Assembly (NCBI GenBank): GCA_031266175.1
Contig: JAISBN010000052.1
Span: 1 to 33,929, forward strand
Direction of reading: 5' to 3'
Source of the DNA: Treponema sp.
GTDB lineage: Bacteria > Spirochaetota > Spirochaetia > Treponematales > Breznakiellaceae
Length of the DNA: 33,929 nucleotides
Shown in pieces: positions 23,466-31,546 of this stretch. The notes under the pieces were generated by a model that saw only the letters and a program-made list of their open reading frames with translations, searched no databases and was not told the origin of the DNA. How positions within the stretch are numbered: position 1 is the first letter of the stretch; each line of letters starts with the position of its first letter. The translations under genes and the position numbers were made by a program.

Positions 23466-25253
23466 CTATTCGGAATCCGGAGTACCTTCGGCCCTGGAAC
23501 CGGAGGAAGATACAACAGAACCGCCCTGATCGCCGCCGGCGGTTTGTTCGCTGTTTTTTGATTTCAAAAAATCCCCCAATGTAAAGGTTGAATCGCCGGA
23601 TTCTTCTTCCGCCATGTACCGGGAAAGTTCATCCCGCTGCATCTTTTTCTGGTAGTCCCGGATGGAAAAAGAGGCTTTCTGCTTTTCCGGCTGAAGTTCC
23701 AGAACCACCGCGGTAATCTTGTCGCCGGGCTGATAACGTTTAAGGGCGTCTTCGGGGGTTTCCTCGCGGTTTTCCGGCAGATTGGTCTTATGGATAAGAC
23801 CTTCAATGCCGCCGGGAACCTTGACGAAGATCCCGAAGTCGGTGACGGAAGACACCTCCCCCTCAACCTGGGAACCGGGCTTATAGGCCGACGCGAAATT
23901 CTGCCAGGGATCTTCCGAAAGCTGTTTAATGCCGAGCCTGACATTGCGGTTACCGCGATCCACGCTGATAACCATCACTTCGACTTCCTGTCCGGCCGAA
24001 AGTTCACTGCCGGGATGTTTAACCTTTTTTGTCCAGGAAATATCGTCGCCGTGGAGAAAGCCGTCTATTCCCTCTTCCAGTTCGATAAAGGCTCCGGCAT
24101 TGGTGATTTTGATCACCTTCCTGGTAAGCCTGGTACCCACGGGGTATTTTTCCTGGATGCTGCTCCAGGGATTGTCGCCGACCTGTTTAAGCCCCAGGGA
24201 AACCCTGCCGGACTGGAGGTCGTAGCCCAGGACCATGCATTCCACTTCGTCGCCGATGGAAAGAACATCCCCGGGGGACTGGATTTTTTTTACCCAGGAA
24301 AATTCTGAAATATGGGCCAGCCCTTCAATCCCCTCTTCCAGCTCAATAAAAGCGCCGAAGTCGGTGAGTTTGGTCACCCTGCCCTTGACGATGTCATTGA
24401 CATGGTATTTGTCTTCAAAATGCACCCAGGGATCGTCGGTAAAATGCTTAAGGGAAAGGTTGATCCGCTTTTCCTTGGGATCAATGCGGATTACCTTGAC
24501 GGTGATTTCCTGGCCTTTTTTAACAAAATCCTTGGGCCGGGTTACATGGCCCCAGCTCATATCGTTGATATGCAAAAGGCCGTCAAAGCCCCCCAGGTCG
24601 ATAAAAGCGCCGAAGGAGGTAAAGCTTTTGACTACCCCGGTAATTTCCGAACCGATGGGGGTATTTTCAAAAAATTCCTGCTGTTTGGCGGTGGTTTCCT
24701 CTTCCAGCCATTTGCGGCGGTTTACCACGATGTTGACTTTACCGTCGGAATAGAGCCGTTCCACCTGCATGCTGGATTTGACTCCCAGAAGTTTTTCGGG
24801 TTTATCAACCTTTTGAGCGTCCGACTGGCTTATGGGAAGGAAAGCGTGAACCCCCGCGCCGAGGTTGACGTCAAAACCGCCTTTAACCTGCTTTTCAATG
24901 GTTCCTTCCACCGGGGTATGGTCCTGGAAAGCCTGGCGGAGATTTTTCCAGAACAGTTTAACGTCGGCCTTTTGTTTGGAAACGATGACTTCGCCGTGTT
25001 TGTTTTCCTTTGTTACCAGGATCACCGAAACGGGGTCCCCCACCTTGGGGATTTCGGGAAATTCCGAAAGAGGTATCTTTCCTTCCGATTTGTAGCCCAC
25101 ATCGACAAAAACCTGATCCGCCGTTACCTGGATCACGTAACCGTCAATAAGCTGCCCCTCTTCAAGCTGTTCCAGAGATTTAAGGTATTCTTCCTGTAAT
25201 TGTGATTGAATGTCGCCGGAATTAGTGTCCGTTCCCACTTCCATCTGAGCCAT
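23466..25253 (-). CDS. rpsA: 30S ribosomal protein S1
   Basis: A 595-residue protein with six S1 RNA-binding repeats, beginning near YVIQVTADQVFVDVG, TIEKQVKGGFDVNLG, VVKSFTSFGAFIDLG, RVTKLTDFGAFIELE, KVIKITNAGAFIELE and EVSSVTDFGIFVKVP. The first two repeats are the divergent ribosome-docking pair and the last four carry the canonical FGAFI segments. It captures mRNA on the 30S subunit. The C-terminal tail is acidic and Ser/Gly-rich (GGDQGGSVVSSSGSRAEG). AAGGA lies 6 nt before ATG 25253. It follows cmk by 11 bp, the pair order seen in many bacteria; in T. pallidum I recall the two as one fused gene, whereas here they are separate. Confidence 0.97.
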   Translation of the reverse strand: MAQMEVGTDTNSGDIQSQLQEEYLKSLEQLEEGQLIDGYVIQVTADQVFVDVGYKSEGKIPLSEFPEIPKVGDPVSVILVTKENKHGEVIVSKQKADVKLFWKNLRQAFQDHTPVEGTIEKQVKGGFDVNLGAGVHAFLPISQSDAQKVDKPEKLLGVKSSMQVERLYSDGKVNIVVNRRKWLEEETTAKQQEFFENTPIGSEITGVVKSFTSFGAFIDLGGFDGLLHINDMSWGHVTRPKDFVKKGQEITVKVIRIDPKEKRINLSLKHFTDDPWVHFEDKYHVNDIVKGRVTKLTDFGAFIELEEGIEGLAHISEFSWVKKIQSPGDVLSIGDEVECMVLGYDLQSGRVSLGLKQVGDNPWSSIQEKYPVGTRLTRKVIKITNAGAFIELEEGIDGFLHGDDISWTKKVKHPGSELSAGQEVEVMVISVDRGNRNVRLGIKQLSEDPWQNFASAYKPGSQVEGEVSSVTDFGIFVKVPGGIEGLIHKTNLPENREETPEDALKRYQPGDKITAVVLELQPEKQKASFSIRDYQKKMQRDELSRYMAEEESGDSTFTLGDFLKSKNSEQTAGGDQGGSVVSSSGSRAEGTPDSE

Positions 25254-25264
25254 GGTTCATCCTT

Positions 25265-25912
25265 CTAGTGTATTATCTCTACTAATTTGTCATAAACTTG
25301 CGTTAAGGTCAAGTCCGAAGTGTCCAGGTAGATTACGCCCTCTCCGACAATCAGACTCCCCTCCTCTTTGTTCCTGTCAAGGGAATCCCTTTCGGCGATG
25401 GTCTTTTCAATTTCTTCCAGGGTCAGGGCCGAAAGCCCCTGGTCAAAGCGCCGCCTTGCCCGTTCCCGGATGGAAGCGTCCAGATAAAACCGGTATTCGG
25501 CGCCGGGGAATACCACGGTGGTCATATCCCTGCCCTCCACCACCACGTTTAAGCCCGCGGCAAGCTTTCTGACATGATCGTTGACCACATGGCGGACGGG
25601 CACGATGGCCGAAAGGGGGGAAACATGCCGGTCTACCTCGTCGCTGTGGAGCAGATCCTCAACCATCTCTTCCCCCAGGTAAAGCCTGCCGTCCCGGTAT
25701 ACAAGGGGGGCTTTTCTAGCGTACCCCAGGGCGGTATCCGGGTCCGAGGGCGTAATCCCCAGCCGTAAACAGCCCAGGGTGACGGCCCGGTAGAGGTTGC
25801 CGGAATTGATATAGGTAAAGGGCCGTCCGTCCCTGCCGCTTATCCCCCGGGACAGCATTCCGGCGATGGTACTTTTTCCGGTTCCCGCCGGTCCGTCTAT
25901 GGCTATGACCAT
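25265..25912 (-). CDS. cmk: Cytidylate kinase
   Basis: A 215-residue (d)CMP kinase that phosphorylates CMP and dCMP with ATP. The P-loop is at the very start (AIDGPAGTGKSTIAGMLS), then YINSGNLYRAVTLGCL, the substrate region VVVEGRDMTTVVFPGAEYRFYLDAS, REFDQG-like ERARRRFDQ and RDSLDRNKEEGSL. Size and order of motifs are standard. AAGGAG is 5 nt before the ATG. Its start overlaps the end of the pseudouridine synthase gene by 10 bp. Confidence 0.96.
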   Translation of the reverse strand: MVIAIDGPAGTGKSTIAGMLSRGISGRDGRPFTYINSGNLYRAVTLGCLRLGITPSDPDTALGYARKAPLVYRDGRLYLGEEMVEDLLHSDEVDRHVSPLSAIVPVRHVVNDHVRKLAAGLNVVVEGRDMTTVVFPGAEYRFYLDASIRERARRRFDQGLSALTLEEIEKTIAERDSLDRNKEEGSLIVGEGVIYLDTSDLTLTQVYDKLVEIIH

Positions 25913-26667
25913 GGGATCTCCTTATTCCCCGCCGCCGGGAGGGCCTTTTTAAAGCCCGCCAGTTCTTCCTTTGTCAGGGGACGGCAGTTCCCTTCGGGCA
26001 AATTTCCCAGTTCCACGGGGCCGATACGGATCCGCCTCAAAAGCCGGGGATGGAGGTGAAAATGGGAAAAAACCCGGCGGATTTCCCTGTTTTTGCCCTC
26101 GACTAGGACGATTTTGACGGCCTTCCGGCCCAGCCGCTCAATACTTTTCGCCCGGTACGTTTCCCCCTCAACGACGACCCCTTTAAGGAAGGCATCAACC
26201 GCCGTATCGGGGATGGGAACGGTGGATTCTATCAGGTATTCCTTGTCGATTTCCGAGCGGGGATGGCTTAACAGCGCGGTAAAATTCCCGTCGTTGGTAA
26301 AAAAAACCAGTCCCGAAGAAAGATAATCCAGGCGCCCCACGCTGTAGAGCCGCTCGGTAATGGTTTTGGGAAGCAGTTCCAGGGCAAGACGGCGGCCCTG
26401 GGGATCCCGGGAACTGCAGAGATATTCGGGAGGTTTGTTCAGGACCAGGTAATGGCGTTTTGTTTCGGCCAGAACAGGCTTTCCGTCCAGGCAGACCCTG
26501 TCACCGGGCGCTACTTTGGTTCCCGGGATGGCAACGGTTTCCCCGTTAACGGTGACCCTCCCCTCCCCTATCAGGGCCTCCGAAGCCCGGCGGGAAGCGA
26601 TGCCCGCGCGGGCCAGATAAACCTGCAGGCGGATACCCTCCGCCGGGGCCGGATCATTCAAGTTCAA
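25903..26667 (-). CDS. rluB: RluB/RsuA-family rRNA pseudouridine synthase
   Basis: About 254 residues that convert a uridine in ribosomal RNA to pseudouridine. The N-terminal S4 RNA-binding domain (IRLQVYLARAGIASRRASEALIGEG, VTVNGETV) precedes the catalytic domain with HYLVLNKPPEYLCS, the catalytic Asp in VGRLDYLSSGLVFFTNDG, LSHPRSEIDKEYLI and EGKNREIRRVFSHFHL. The exact target site (23S helix 89 for RluB) is inferred from context after scpAB. The start appears to be TTG 26667 or the next in-frame TTG at 26661, both inside the end of scpB, with GAGG upstream. Confidence 0.9.
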   Translation of the reverse strand: MNLNDPAPAEGIRLQVYLARAGIASRRASEALIGEGRVTVNGETVAIPGTKVAPGDRVCLDGKPVLAETKRHYLVLNKPPEYLCSSRDPQGRRLALELLPKTITERLYSVGRLDYLSSGLVFFTNDGNFTALLSHPRSEIDKEYLIESTVPIPDTAVDAFLKGVVVEGETYRAKSIERLGRKAVKIVLVEGKNREIRRVFSHFHLHPRLLRRIRIGPVELGNLPEGNCRPLTKEELAGFKKALPAAGNKEIPWS

Positions 26668-27184
26668 AACGGGAAGCCTCGGTTTCGTTCAATTTGGGAA
26701 GATCGGCAATGCTTTCCAGACGGAAAAACTTCAGGAATTCCCTGGTGGTTCCGTACTGGACCGGTTTTCCAGGGACGTCTTTTTTCCCGACCTCCTTGAT
26801 AAGGGATTTTTCATGCAACAGGCGGATCATGGTATCCGCCTGAACCCCCCGGATTGCCTCGATTTCGCTGCGGGTTATGGGCTGCGAATAGGCAATAATC
26901 GACAGGGTTTCCAGGGCGGCCCTGGAAAAACGGGTTTCGTTCCTTTTACCGTACCGCTCTTTAAGGTTATCCCAGTACTCCCTTTTGGGGGAAATCATAA
27001 CCCCGCCGCCGATGCGGGTCAGTTCAATCCCCGAATCGGCTTTCCGGTATTTTTCCTCCAGGACTTCAACGGCTTTTTGGACCACGTCCTTGGAAAGCCC
27101 CGAAAGCCGGGCCAGAAAGGCATAATCCTGGGGGTCCGTTTCAAGATAAAGTATGGCTTCAATAAGGGCTGCTTCTTTTTCCAC
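26654..27184 (-). CDS. scpB: Segregation and condensation protein ScpB
   Basis: A 176-residue winged-helix partner of ScpA in the SMC condensin complex that organises and segregates chromosomes. Family blocks are EAALIEAILYLETDPQ, VVQKAVEVLEEKYR, GGGVMISPKREYWDNLKERYG and the hallmark LETLSIIAYSQPITRSEIEAIRGVQAD, then LLHEKSLIKEVGKKDVPGKPVQYGTT and EFLKFFRLESIADLP. It starts with GTG 27184, with AGGA 7 nt upstream overlapping the scpA stop region, so translation is coupled. It overlaps the next gene by 14 bp. Confidence 0.95.
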   Translation of the reverse strand: MEKEAALIEAILYLETDPQDYAFLARLSGLSKDVVQKAVEVLEEKYRKADSGIELTRIGGGVMISPKREYWDNLKERYGKRNETRFSRAALETLSIIAYSQPITRSEIEAIRGVQADTMIRLLHEKSLIKEVGKKDVPGKPVQYGTTREFLKFFRLESIADLPKLNETEASRFELE

Positions 27185-27187
27185 TGT

Positions 27188-27952
27188 TTATCCTCGATTG
27201 TCCTCAATTTCCCTGCTCCGGATCAGGATATCCCCGAACATGCGGTTCTGGTAAATCGTTACCATCCGGACCTTGACCGCTTCCAGCAGGGCAAGGAAGG
27301 CGCAGATAATGTCCATCAGGGAACCCCGCCGGGCTACCAGATCGGGAAAACGGCATTCCCCGGATTTTTCCATCAGTTCCGCCAGGAGGGTAATTTTTTC
27401 GTTGATGGATACCTCTTCATACATGTCGATGATGTTTTCGCCGATACCGGCTCCGCTGATACTGTTCATCAGGGCGGAAAAGCTTTTTAACAGGTCCCAG
27501 ACCTCAAGCTTTTCCCACAACTCCTCTTCAATAAAGGGAAGGGGATGCTGCAGCTTCCTGCGCTCGATAACCCATTCCCCTTCCCTGCTCTGTTCTTCCA
27601 TCAATTCGCTGAGCTTTTTGAATTTCTGGTATTCGATAAGTTTGTCAACCAGTTCCTGCCGGGGGTCTTCGATTTCATCCATGTCCATTTCCACCGGCAG
27701 GAGCATCCGTGACTTTATATAGAGGAGTTTTGCCGCCATAATCTGGAACTCGGTCATGTCTTCCAAATCCAGCCGGATCACATATTTAAGGTGTTCAATG
27801 TACTGCTCGGTAATCCGGGCTATGGGTATATCATAAATGTTGATTTCATTTTTTGTCACCAGAAAGAGGAGCAGATCCAGGGGTCCCTCAAATTCATTCA
27901 CCCTGAAGGTATACTGATTTTCCGGAGTTATGGCTAATTCGGCTTGTTCCAT
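27188..27952 (-). CDS. scpA: Segregation and condensation protein ScpA
   Basis: A 254-residue kleisin that bridges the SMC heads. The N-terminal signature YTFRVNEFEGPLDLLLFLVTKNEINIYDIPIARITEQY (read as consecutive blocks) binds the SMC neck; the middle is charged (MDMDEIEDPRQELVDKLIEYQKFKKL) and the C-terminal winged helix (LVARRGSLMDIICAFLALLEAVKVRMVTIYQ) binds the SMC cap. It is the first gene of the eight-gene minus-strand operon that ends at 20506. A good promoter lies immediately upstream, leaving a leader of only a few nucleotides; no ribosome binding site is seen. Confidence 0.95.
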   Translation of the reverse strand: MEQAELAITPENQYTFRVNEFEGPLDLLLFLVTKNEINIYDIPIARITEQYIEHLKYVIRLDLEDMTEFQIMAAKLLYIKSRMLLPVEMDMDEIEDPRQELVDKLIEYQKFKKLSELMEEQSREGEWVIERRKLQHPLPFIEEELWEKLEVWDLLKSFSALMNSISGAGIGENIIDMYEEVSINEKITLLAELMEKSGECRFPDLVARRGSLMDIICAFLALLEAVKVRMVTIYQNRMFGDILIRSREIEDNRG

Positions 27953-27963
27953 GGACGAACTAC

Positions 27964-27992
27964 AGTATAGCTTTCCCCGGAAGGGGAGTAAA
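27964..27992 (-). promoter_or_regulatory. Promoter of the scpA operon, near-leaderless
   Basis: On the minus strand TTTACT (27987-27992) and TATACT (27964-27969) are separated by exactly 17 bp. The -10 matches 5/6 and the -35 matches 4/6. ATG 27952 lies 11 nt beyond the -10, so the expected leader is about 4-5 nt. The spacer contains CCCC-TTCC-GGGG, a short palindrome that might be an operator or a weak terminator stem for the GntR gene upstream. Confidence 0.65.
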
Positions 27993-28006
27993 TACCCCCG
28001 TCCCGG

Positions 28007-28759
28007 CTATCTGGCCAGTTCCACGCTGAACTGGTTTATGTCTCCCCGGTAGCGGGCAACGGAAAATTCCACCGGGGTATCCGCCGAATAGGCGACGGTT
28101 TTAACCAGGCTTATCGCCTTATTCCTGGCGATTTGCAGCAGTTCCGCCTCTTTCTGACGGGCGTTCACCGCCATAAATTCGCGCCGGACCCTGTTTATCC
28201 TCAGGCCGTGGATCTTTTCCAGGGAATCGTAGAGGGAATTGACCTTAAAATCCACCAGCATCAGTTTACCGCAGGTTTCATAGGGCAGAAAGGTTTCCAA
28301 ATAGACTAGGGGTACCGAATTAACCGACCGGACCCTGCTTAAGTAGATGAGGGGAGCGTTCAGGGGGATGGACAGCTTTTCGTTCGCTTCATGGGGCCCG
28401 AGGATCTTCTCCAGCTTCAGGACCACGGTGGCGGGGTTAAAACCTTTTTCCGCCATTTCATCGTGGAAGGTTTCCAATTTGCTGAAAAACTGGTCCATCA
28501 CCTTGGGTTTGGAAACAAAGGTCCCCTTTCCCTTGTGGCGGGTCAGGTACCCTTCGTTGACCAGTTCGCTGAACGCCTGCCGTATAGTTGGACGGGAAAC
28601 ATTGAGCCGTTCGCAGAGTTCGAATTCCGGAGGGAGCAGTTCACCCTCCCCTATGCTGGCGTCCCGGATCAGCGAGAGAAGCTGTTTTTTCAGCTGGTAA
28701 TACAGGGGGATCGGAATGCTTTTGTCAAGTTTGATGGTATCCAGAACCCGCTGTGACAT
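28007..28759 (-). CDS. GntR-family regulator with UTRA ligand domain
   Basis: A 250-residue HutC-subfamily repressor. The N-terminal winged helix shows PIPLYYQLKKQLLSLI, LLPPEFELCERLNVSRPTIRQAFSELVNEGYLTRHKGKGTFVS. The C-terminal UTRA domain (PLIYLSRVRSVNSVPLVYLETFLPYE, INRVRREFMAVNARQKEAELLQIARNKAISLVKT, EFSVARYRGD) binds a small effector, usually a sugar or sugar acid. It ends the minus-strand arm of the metabolic island, 8 bp after the aldolase remnant, and probably controls both arms through the palindrome at 30569-30582. The effector is unknown. Confidence 0.93.
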   Translation of the reverse strand: MSQRVLDTIKLDKSIPIPLYYQLKKQLLSLIRDASIGEGELLPPEFELCERLNVSRPTIRQAFSELVNEGYLTRHKGKGTFVSKPKVMDQFFSKLETFHDEMAEKGFNPATVVLKLEKILGPHEANEKLSIPLNAPLIYLSRVRSVNSVPLVYLETFLPYETCGKLMLVDFKVNSLYDSLEKIHGLRINRVRREFMAVNARQKEAELLQIARNKAISLVKTVAYSADTPVEFSVARYRGDINQFSVELAR

Positions 28760-28767
28760 TGCTGCCT

Positions 28768-28920
28768 TTATGCCGGCGCCCGGGCTTTTTTAACAAGCTC
28801 TACCGATTGCGCGCAGATCCGGGTAATTTCGCCGTAGTTTCCCGCGTTAACCGCCTTACGGCCGCAGAGCCGGCCGCCCCCCACGGCAAAGACCTGGGGA
28901 ACCCGTTCCTTAACCGTCAT
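28768..28920 (-). pseudogene. eda: C-terminal remnant of KDPG/KHG aldolase
   Basis: A 50-codon ORF whose ATG overlaps the cupin gene stop (ATGA) and which ends 8 bp before the GntR gene. It matches only the last stretch of bifunctional KDPG/4-hydroxy-2-oxoglutarate aldolases: VPQVFAVGGGRLCGRKAVNAG then NYGEITRICAQSVELVKKA, against the family pattern GVxAVGGSWLV-x-AGDYxxITxLAREAVxxxK. The Schiff-base lysine and most of the TIM barrel (about 150 residues) are absent, so it cannot be an aldolase. It keeps an open frame and coupled start, so a short peptide could still be made. Probably an internal deletion that joined the start region to the 3' end. Confidence 0.7.
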
Positions 28921-29504
28921 TCTTCCCCCCACCTGGGATTATCTATAATTTTAGGTTTGCCGTCCATCCCTTCCACCACCAGCTTACGGTACCCCCTAGT
29001 TTCAATAGCGGCGTAATTATGTCCCGCGTCTCCCCGGAAAACAAAAAAGGAAACCAGCGGAATTGTACCGGTATTGACGCTCCGGTGGGCAAACCGTTTT
29101 GGGACATAGACCGCGTTTCCGGGGATCATGGGGAAAAAATCCGTTTCTCCCTCCGGGTTTTCCACCAGCATCCCCCCTTCGCCCGAAAGAGTATAGTACA
29201 CTTCCGCGGTTTCCAGAATCCTATGGAAGTGCCCTTTTGTCATAAAGTATTCGCCGCCTACCTTTCCCGGATAGGTAACGGAGGTGCCGAAGGCCACATC
29301 TCCGGCGTTTTCCGGGGCCCCCAGCTCGTAAAATTCATACACCACCGGGTCCCCCGCGGCCACCGCCTTTTCAAAGGCGTCCGGGTCGGAAAAAATACCC
29401 CGCATTTGGGACAGTTTCCGTTTGGTGGAAACCGCGGCGGACGACAAGCCCCCCGTCAGCGCAAAGTCAACGATAAATCCCTTCTGCCAGTTAAAATCAG
29501 CCAT
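28917..29504 (-). CDS. Cupin-type glucose-6-phosphate isomerase family protein
   Basis: A 195-residue cupin of the archaeal-type phosphoglucose isomerase family. The metal site is visible as GHFHRILETAEVYYTLSGEGGML (HxH and a Glu) with the later His in VPKRFAHRSVNTG; GTSVTYPGKVGGEYFMTKGH is the family's preceding block. Known members interconvert glucose 6-phosphate and fructose 6-phosphate with a bound divalent metal. In this cluster a related aldose-ketose isomerisation of another sugar phosphate is possible. It begins 21 bp after the upstream oxidoreductase gene and overlaps the aldolase remnant. Confidence 0.85.
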   Translation of the reverse strand: MADFNWQKGFIVDFALTGGLSSAAVSTKRKLSQMRGIFSDPDAFEKAVAAGDPVVYEFYELGAPENAGDVAFGTSVTYPGKVGGEYFMTKGHFHRILETAEVYYTLSGEGGMLVENPEGETDFFPMIPGNAVYVPKRFAHRSVNTGTIPLVSFFVFRGDAGHNYAAIETRGYRKLVVEGMDGKPKIIDNPRWGEE

Positions 29505-29525
29505 CCTTGTCCTCCTGATAATATG

Positions 29526-30455
29526 CTACCGGGCGATCCGGCTTAGTTCCGCAAGCTGCCGGGGGCTTATGGCGATATGAAACACCTCGGCGATAACCTG
29601 GGTCCAGCCGAAGATAAAGTAGTTCCAGCCGTCTTCAACCAGGAGTTTTTTTTCCCTGGCCTGGGCCTGGGCCTGCCGCATGAAGATCAGGTCCCCCCGG
29701 TAATTGATCTCCCAGACCAGGGAATTGGGGGGATACGAAACGGCGCCGGTAGTGGGAGAACCGGGGACGTCTTTCCCCAGGCCGGTAGCGTTGACCACCA
29801 GGGACCAGGGGGGCAGCGCCGCCACCAGGGCGTCGTTGCCGGCGGGGGTGGGACAATGTAAAAACCGGAATTCGATTTCGTCACAGCAGTCCGCCAGGGC
29901 GGTTTTTGCCGAGGCAAGCCGGGGTTCGCTCCGGTTGGCGATGGTAACGCGCCGGGGCTTGTTCCCCGCCGCTTCCTTCCGGGAAAAATAAAGGGACATG
30001 GCCAGGGAACTTCCGCCGGCCCCCAGAAGGAGGACCTCGCCGCCGTGGTCCTCCCAGAACCGGGGGGCCACAAAGGATTCCAGGGCAAGGCCGCTGGAGA
30101 TGGGATCTTTGGCGTGGGCGCAGAAGGCTCCGTCCTTTTTGGACAGGGACGACACTTCCGAAAGCTTTTGAGCGTAGGGGTCCACGTAGTCAAACATATC
30201 CCTGCAGGAGGAGTAAAGGTCCAGCTTGTGGGTTGTTACCAGCGCCCCCAGCGACAGGGGATCGTTCTTAAGGAACTCAATCACCCCCCGGTAATCTTCC
30301 GCCGGAGCGTGGGGGGGAAGATCGATTCCCTTTATAACCGCCCCCAGCCCCAGGGCATCCGCCCACCTGGGAAATACCTTCATTATGGAAGATTGGCCGG
30401 TCGTTACCCCGATAAAATAAAAAGCCGGCTCTTTGGCTGCTTCAAGATTCAACAT
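29526..30455 (-). CDS. Shikimate/quinate dehydrogenase-like oxidoreductase
   Basis: About 309 residues with the AroE fold: N-terminal substrate domain (FYFIGVTTGQSSIMKVFPRWADALG, ALVTTHKLDLYSSC with the catalytic-type Lys, and AKDPISSG in place of the NTD motif) and a Rossmann domain (VLLLGAGGSSLAMSLYF, RVTIANRSEPRLASA, LVVNATGLGKDVPGSP). The AroE signature residues are shifted (THK for PHK, KDPISSG for NTDxxG), so the substrate is probably not shikimate; a sugar acid or cyclitol is plausible in this island. ATG 30455 is chosen because AAGGA lies 7 nt upstream and the protein then starts like the family; the frame itself stays open to 30581. No second AroE is in the window. Confidence 0.85.
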   Translation of the reverse strand: MLNLEAAKEPAFYFIGVTTGQSSIMKVFPRWADALGLGAVIKGIDLPPHAPAEDYRGVIEFLKNDPLSLGALVTTHKLDLYSSCRDMFDYVDPYAQKLSEVSSLSKKDGAFCAHAKDPISSGLALESFVAPRFWEDHGGEVLLLGAGGSSLAMSLYFSRKEAAGNKPRRVTIANRSEPRLASAKTALADCCDEIEFRFLHCPTPAGNDALVAALPPWSLVVNATGLGKDVPGSPTTGAVSYPPNSLVWEINYRGDLIFMRQAQAQAREKKLLVEDGWNYFIFGWTQVIAEVFHIAISPRQLAELSRIAR

Positions 30456-30509
30456 AAATATCCTTAAGTTCTCCCGTTTAAAGTCATGACAAACTGACAA
30501 ACCCGGATA

Positions 30510-30538
30510 AGAATAAACCATACCGGAAAAAATGTAAA
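30510..30538 (-). promoter_or_regulatory. Promoter of the minus-strand arm
   Basis: On the minus strand TTTACA (30533-30538, 5/6) and TATTCT (30510-30515, 4/6) are separated by exactly 17 bp. The predicted start lies about 48 nt before ATG 30455, leaving room for its AAGGA ribosome binding site. TTTGTCATGACTTTA (near 30480-30494) contains the palindrome GTCATGAC and could be an additional operator downstream. Confidence 0.55.
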
Positions 30539-30542
30539 GCCA

Positions 30543-30571
30543 TTGACGAAAAAAAGCAATATTGTTAGTAT
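30543..30571 (+). promoter_or_regulatory. Promoter of the plus-strand arm
   Basis: TTGACG (30543-30548, 5/6) and TAGTAT (30566-30571, 4/6) with a 17-bp A/T-rich spacer. The start of transcription would be near 30578, about 24 nt before ATG 30602, with GGGGG as ribosome binding site. It faces away from the minus-strand promoter, the two -35 boxes being 4 bp apart. Confidence 0.6.
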
Positions 30572-30582
30572 GTAATGACATA
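30569..30582. promoter_or_regulatory. Candidate GntR/HutC operator
   Basis: TATGT-AATG-ACATA is a perfect 5-bp inverted repeat with a 4-bp centre, of the GT-N-AC type bound by HutC-family GntR proteins. It overlaps the -10 box and start point of the plus-strand promoter, as expected for repression by the GntR protein at 28007-28759. Binding is inferred. Confidence 0.45.
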
Positions 30583-30601
30583 ATTGATTTTAGGGGGTTT
30601 T

Positions 30602-31542
30602 ATGAAAATTCTGGTGACCGCCACGTCGTTTAAGGGTGATACCGGGGGTCCCGCCATGGAAGAGCTTCGTTCCTTTGCGGACAAGCTGGTTTTTAACCCC
30701 CGGGGCAGGCCCCTGACGGAGGACGAGCTTATTTCCCTTCTCCCGGGCTGCGAAGGCTGTATCGCGGGGCTGGATCATTTTACTGCCCGGGTACTGGAAA
30801 ACGCCCCGAATTTAAAGGTAATTTCCCGGTACGGCGCCGGTTTCGACCGGGTTGATCTGGAAGCGGCAAAAAAACAGGGCATCCGGGTCTGCAATACCCC
30901 CGGCGCCAACGCCCAGGCGGTGGCGCCCTCCTCCTCTGCGCCGCCCGGCGGATTCCCCGGCTGGACCGGGATACCCGGGGCGGAGGGTGGTCCCGTTCAA
31001 CCGGGGGGGTGGAACTCTACGGCAAAACCCTCGGCATCCTGGGACTTGGGGCCGTGGGCCGGGCGGTGGCCAAAAGGGGATCGGGTTTTTCCATGCGGAT
31101 CATGGCTTACGATCCCTGCCTGGATGAAGACTACGCCAAAGCCCGGGGGATCATCCCCGCCGCTTTTGACGCCGTTACAGGAGAAGCGGATTTTCTTTGC
31201 CTCCACCTTCCCTTGACCGATAAAACCAGACATATCATTTCCGCGGATGTGATGAGGTCCATGAAAAGGGGATCCGTCATCGTCAATACCGCCAGGGGCG
31301 GATTGATCGACGAAGACGCCGCCTGTGAACTGCTCAAATCCGGCTATCTGGGGGGATTGGGACTGGACGTATTCGAGGCGGAGCCGCCCCGGGCGTCCCC
31401 CCTCTTTGCTCTGGACAATGTGGTACTGACCCCCCATACGGCGTCCCATACCGCCGAAGCCGCCGCCGCCATGGCTCTTATGTCGGTACGGAACCTTATG
31501 GACGTGCTTTCGGGCAAAAAATGTCCCTGTCTGATATGTTAA
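30602..31542 (+). pseudogene. 2-hydroxyacid dehydrogenase (SerA-like), single-base frameshift
   Basis: Two frames together give one D-isomer-specific 2-hydroxyacid dehydrogenase. The first (from ATG 30602) reads MKILVTATSF, GCIAGLDHFTARVLENAPNLKVISRYGAGFDRVDLEAAK and GIRVCNTPGANAQAVA, then goes off at about 30926. The second continues as LLLCAARRIPRLDRDTRGGGWSR, VELYGKTLGILGLGAVGRAVAK (NAD loop), VNTARGGLIDEDA (with Arg and Glu of the active site) and LTPHTASHT (catalytic His). After GTG GCG the expected GAC is CC, so one base seems lost in a C-rich run (30926-30928). This is either a true inactivating mutation or a sequence error; a GTG at 31009 could restart the NAD domain. It would produce or use a 2-keto acid. 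Confidence 0.88.
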
Positions 31543-31546
31543 CCCT

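Noticed and set aside
29687-30193. Minus-strand 168-codon frame within the AroE-like gene
   Set aside because: Out-of-frame shadow of that gene; Pro/Arg-rich with no motif.
31009-31542. A separate GTG-initiated dehydrogenase gene
   Set aside because: It is the NAD-binding half of the gene starting at 30602; sequence homologous to the family continues upstream of the GTG in the same frame to 30928.
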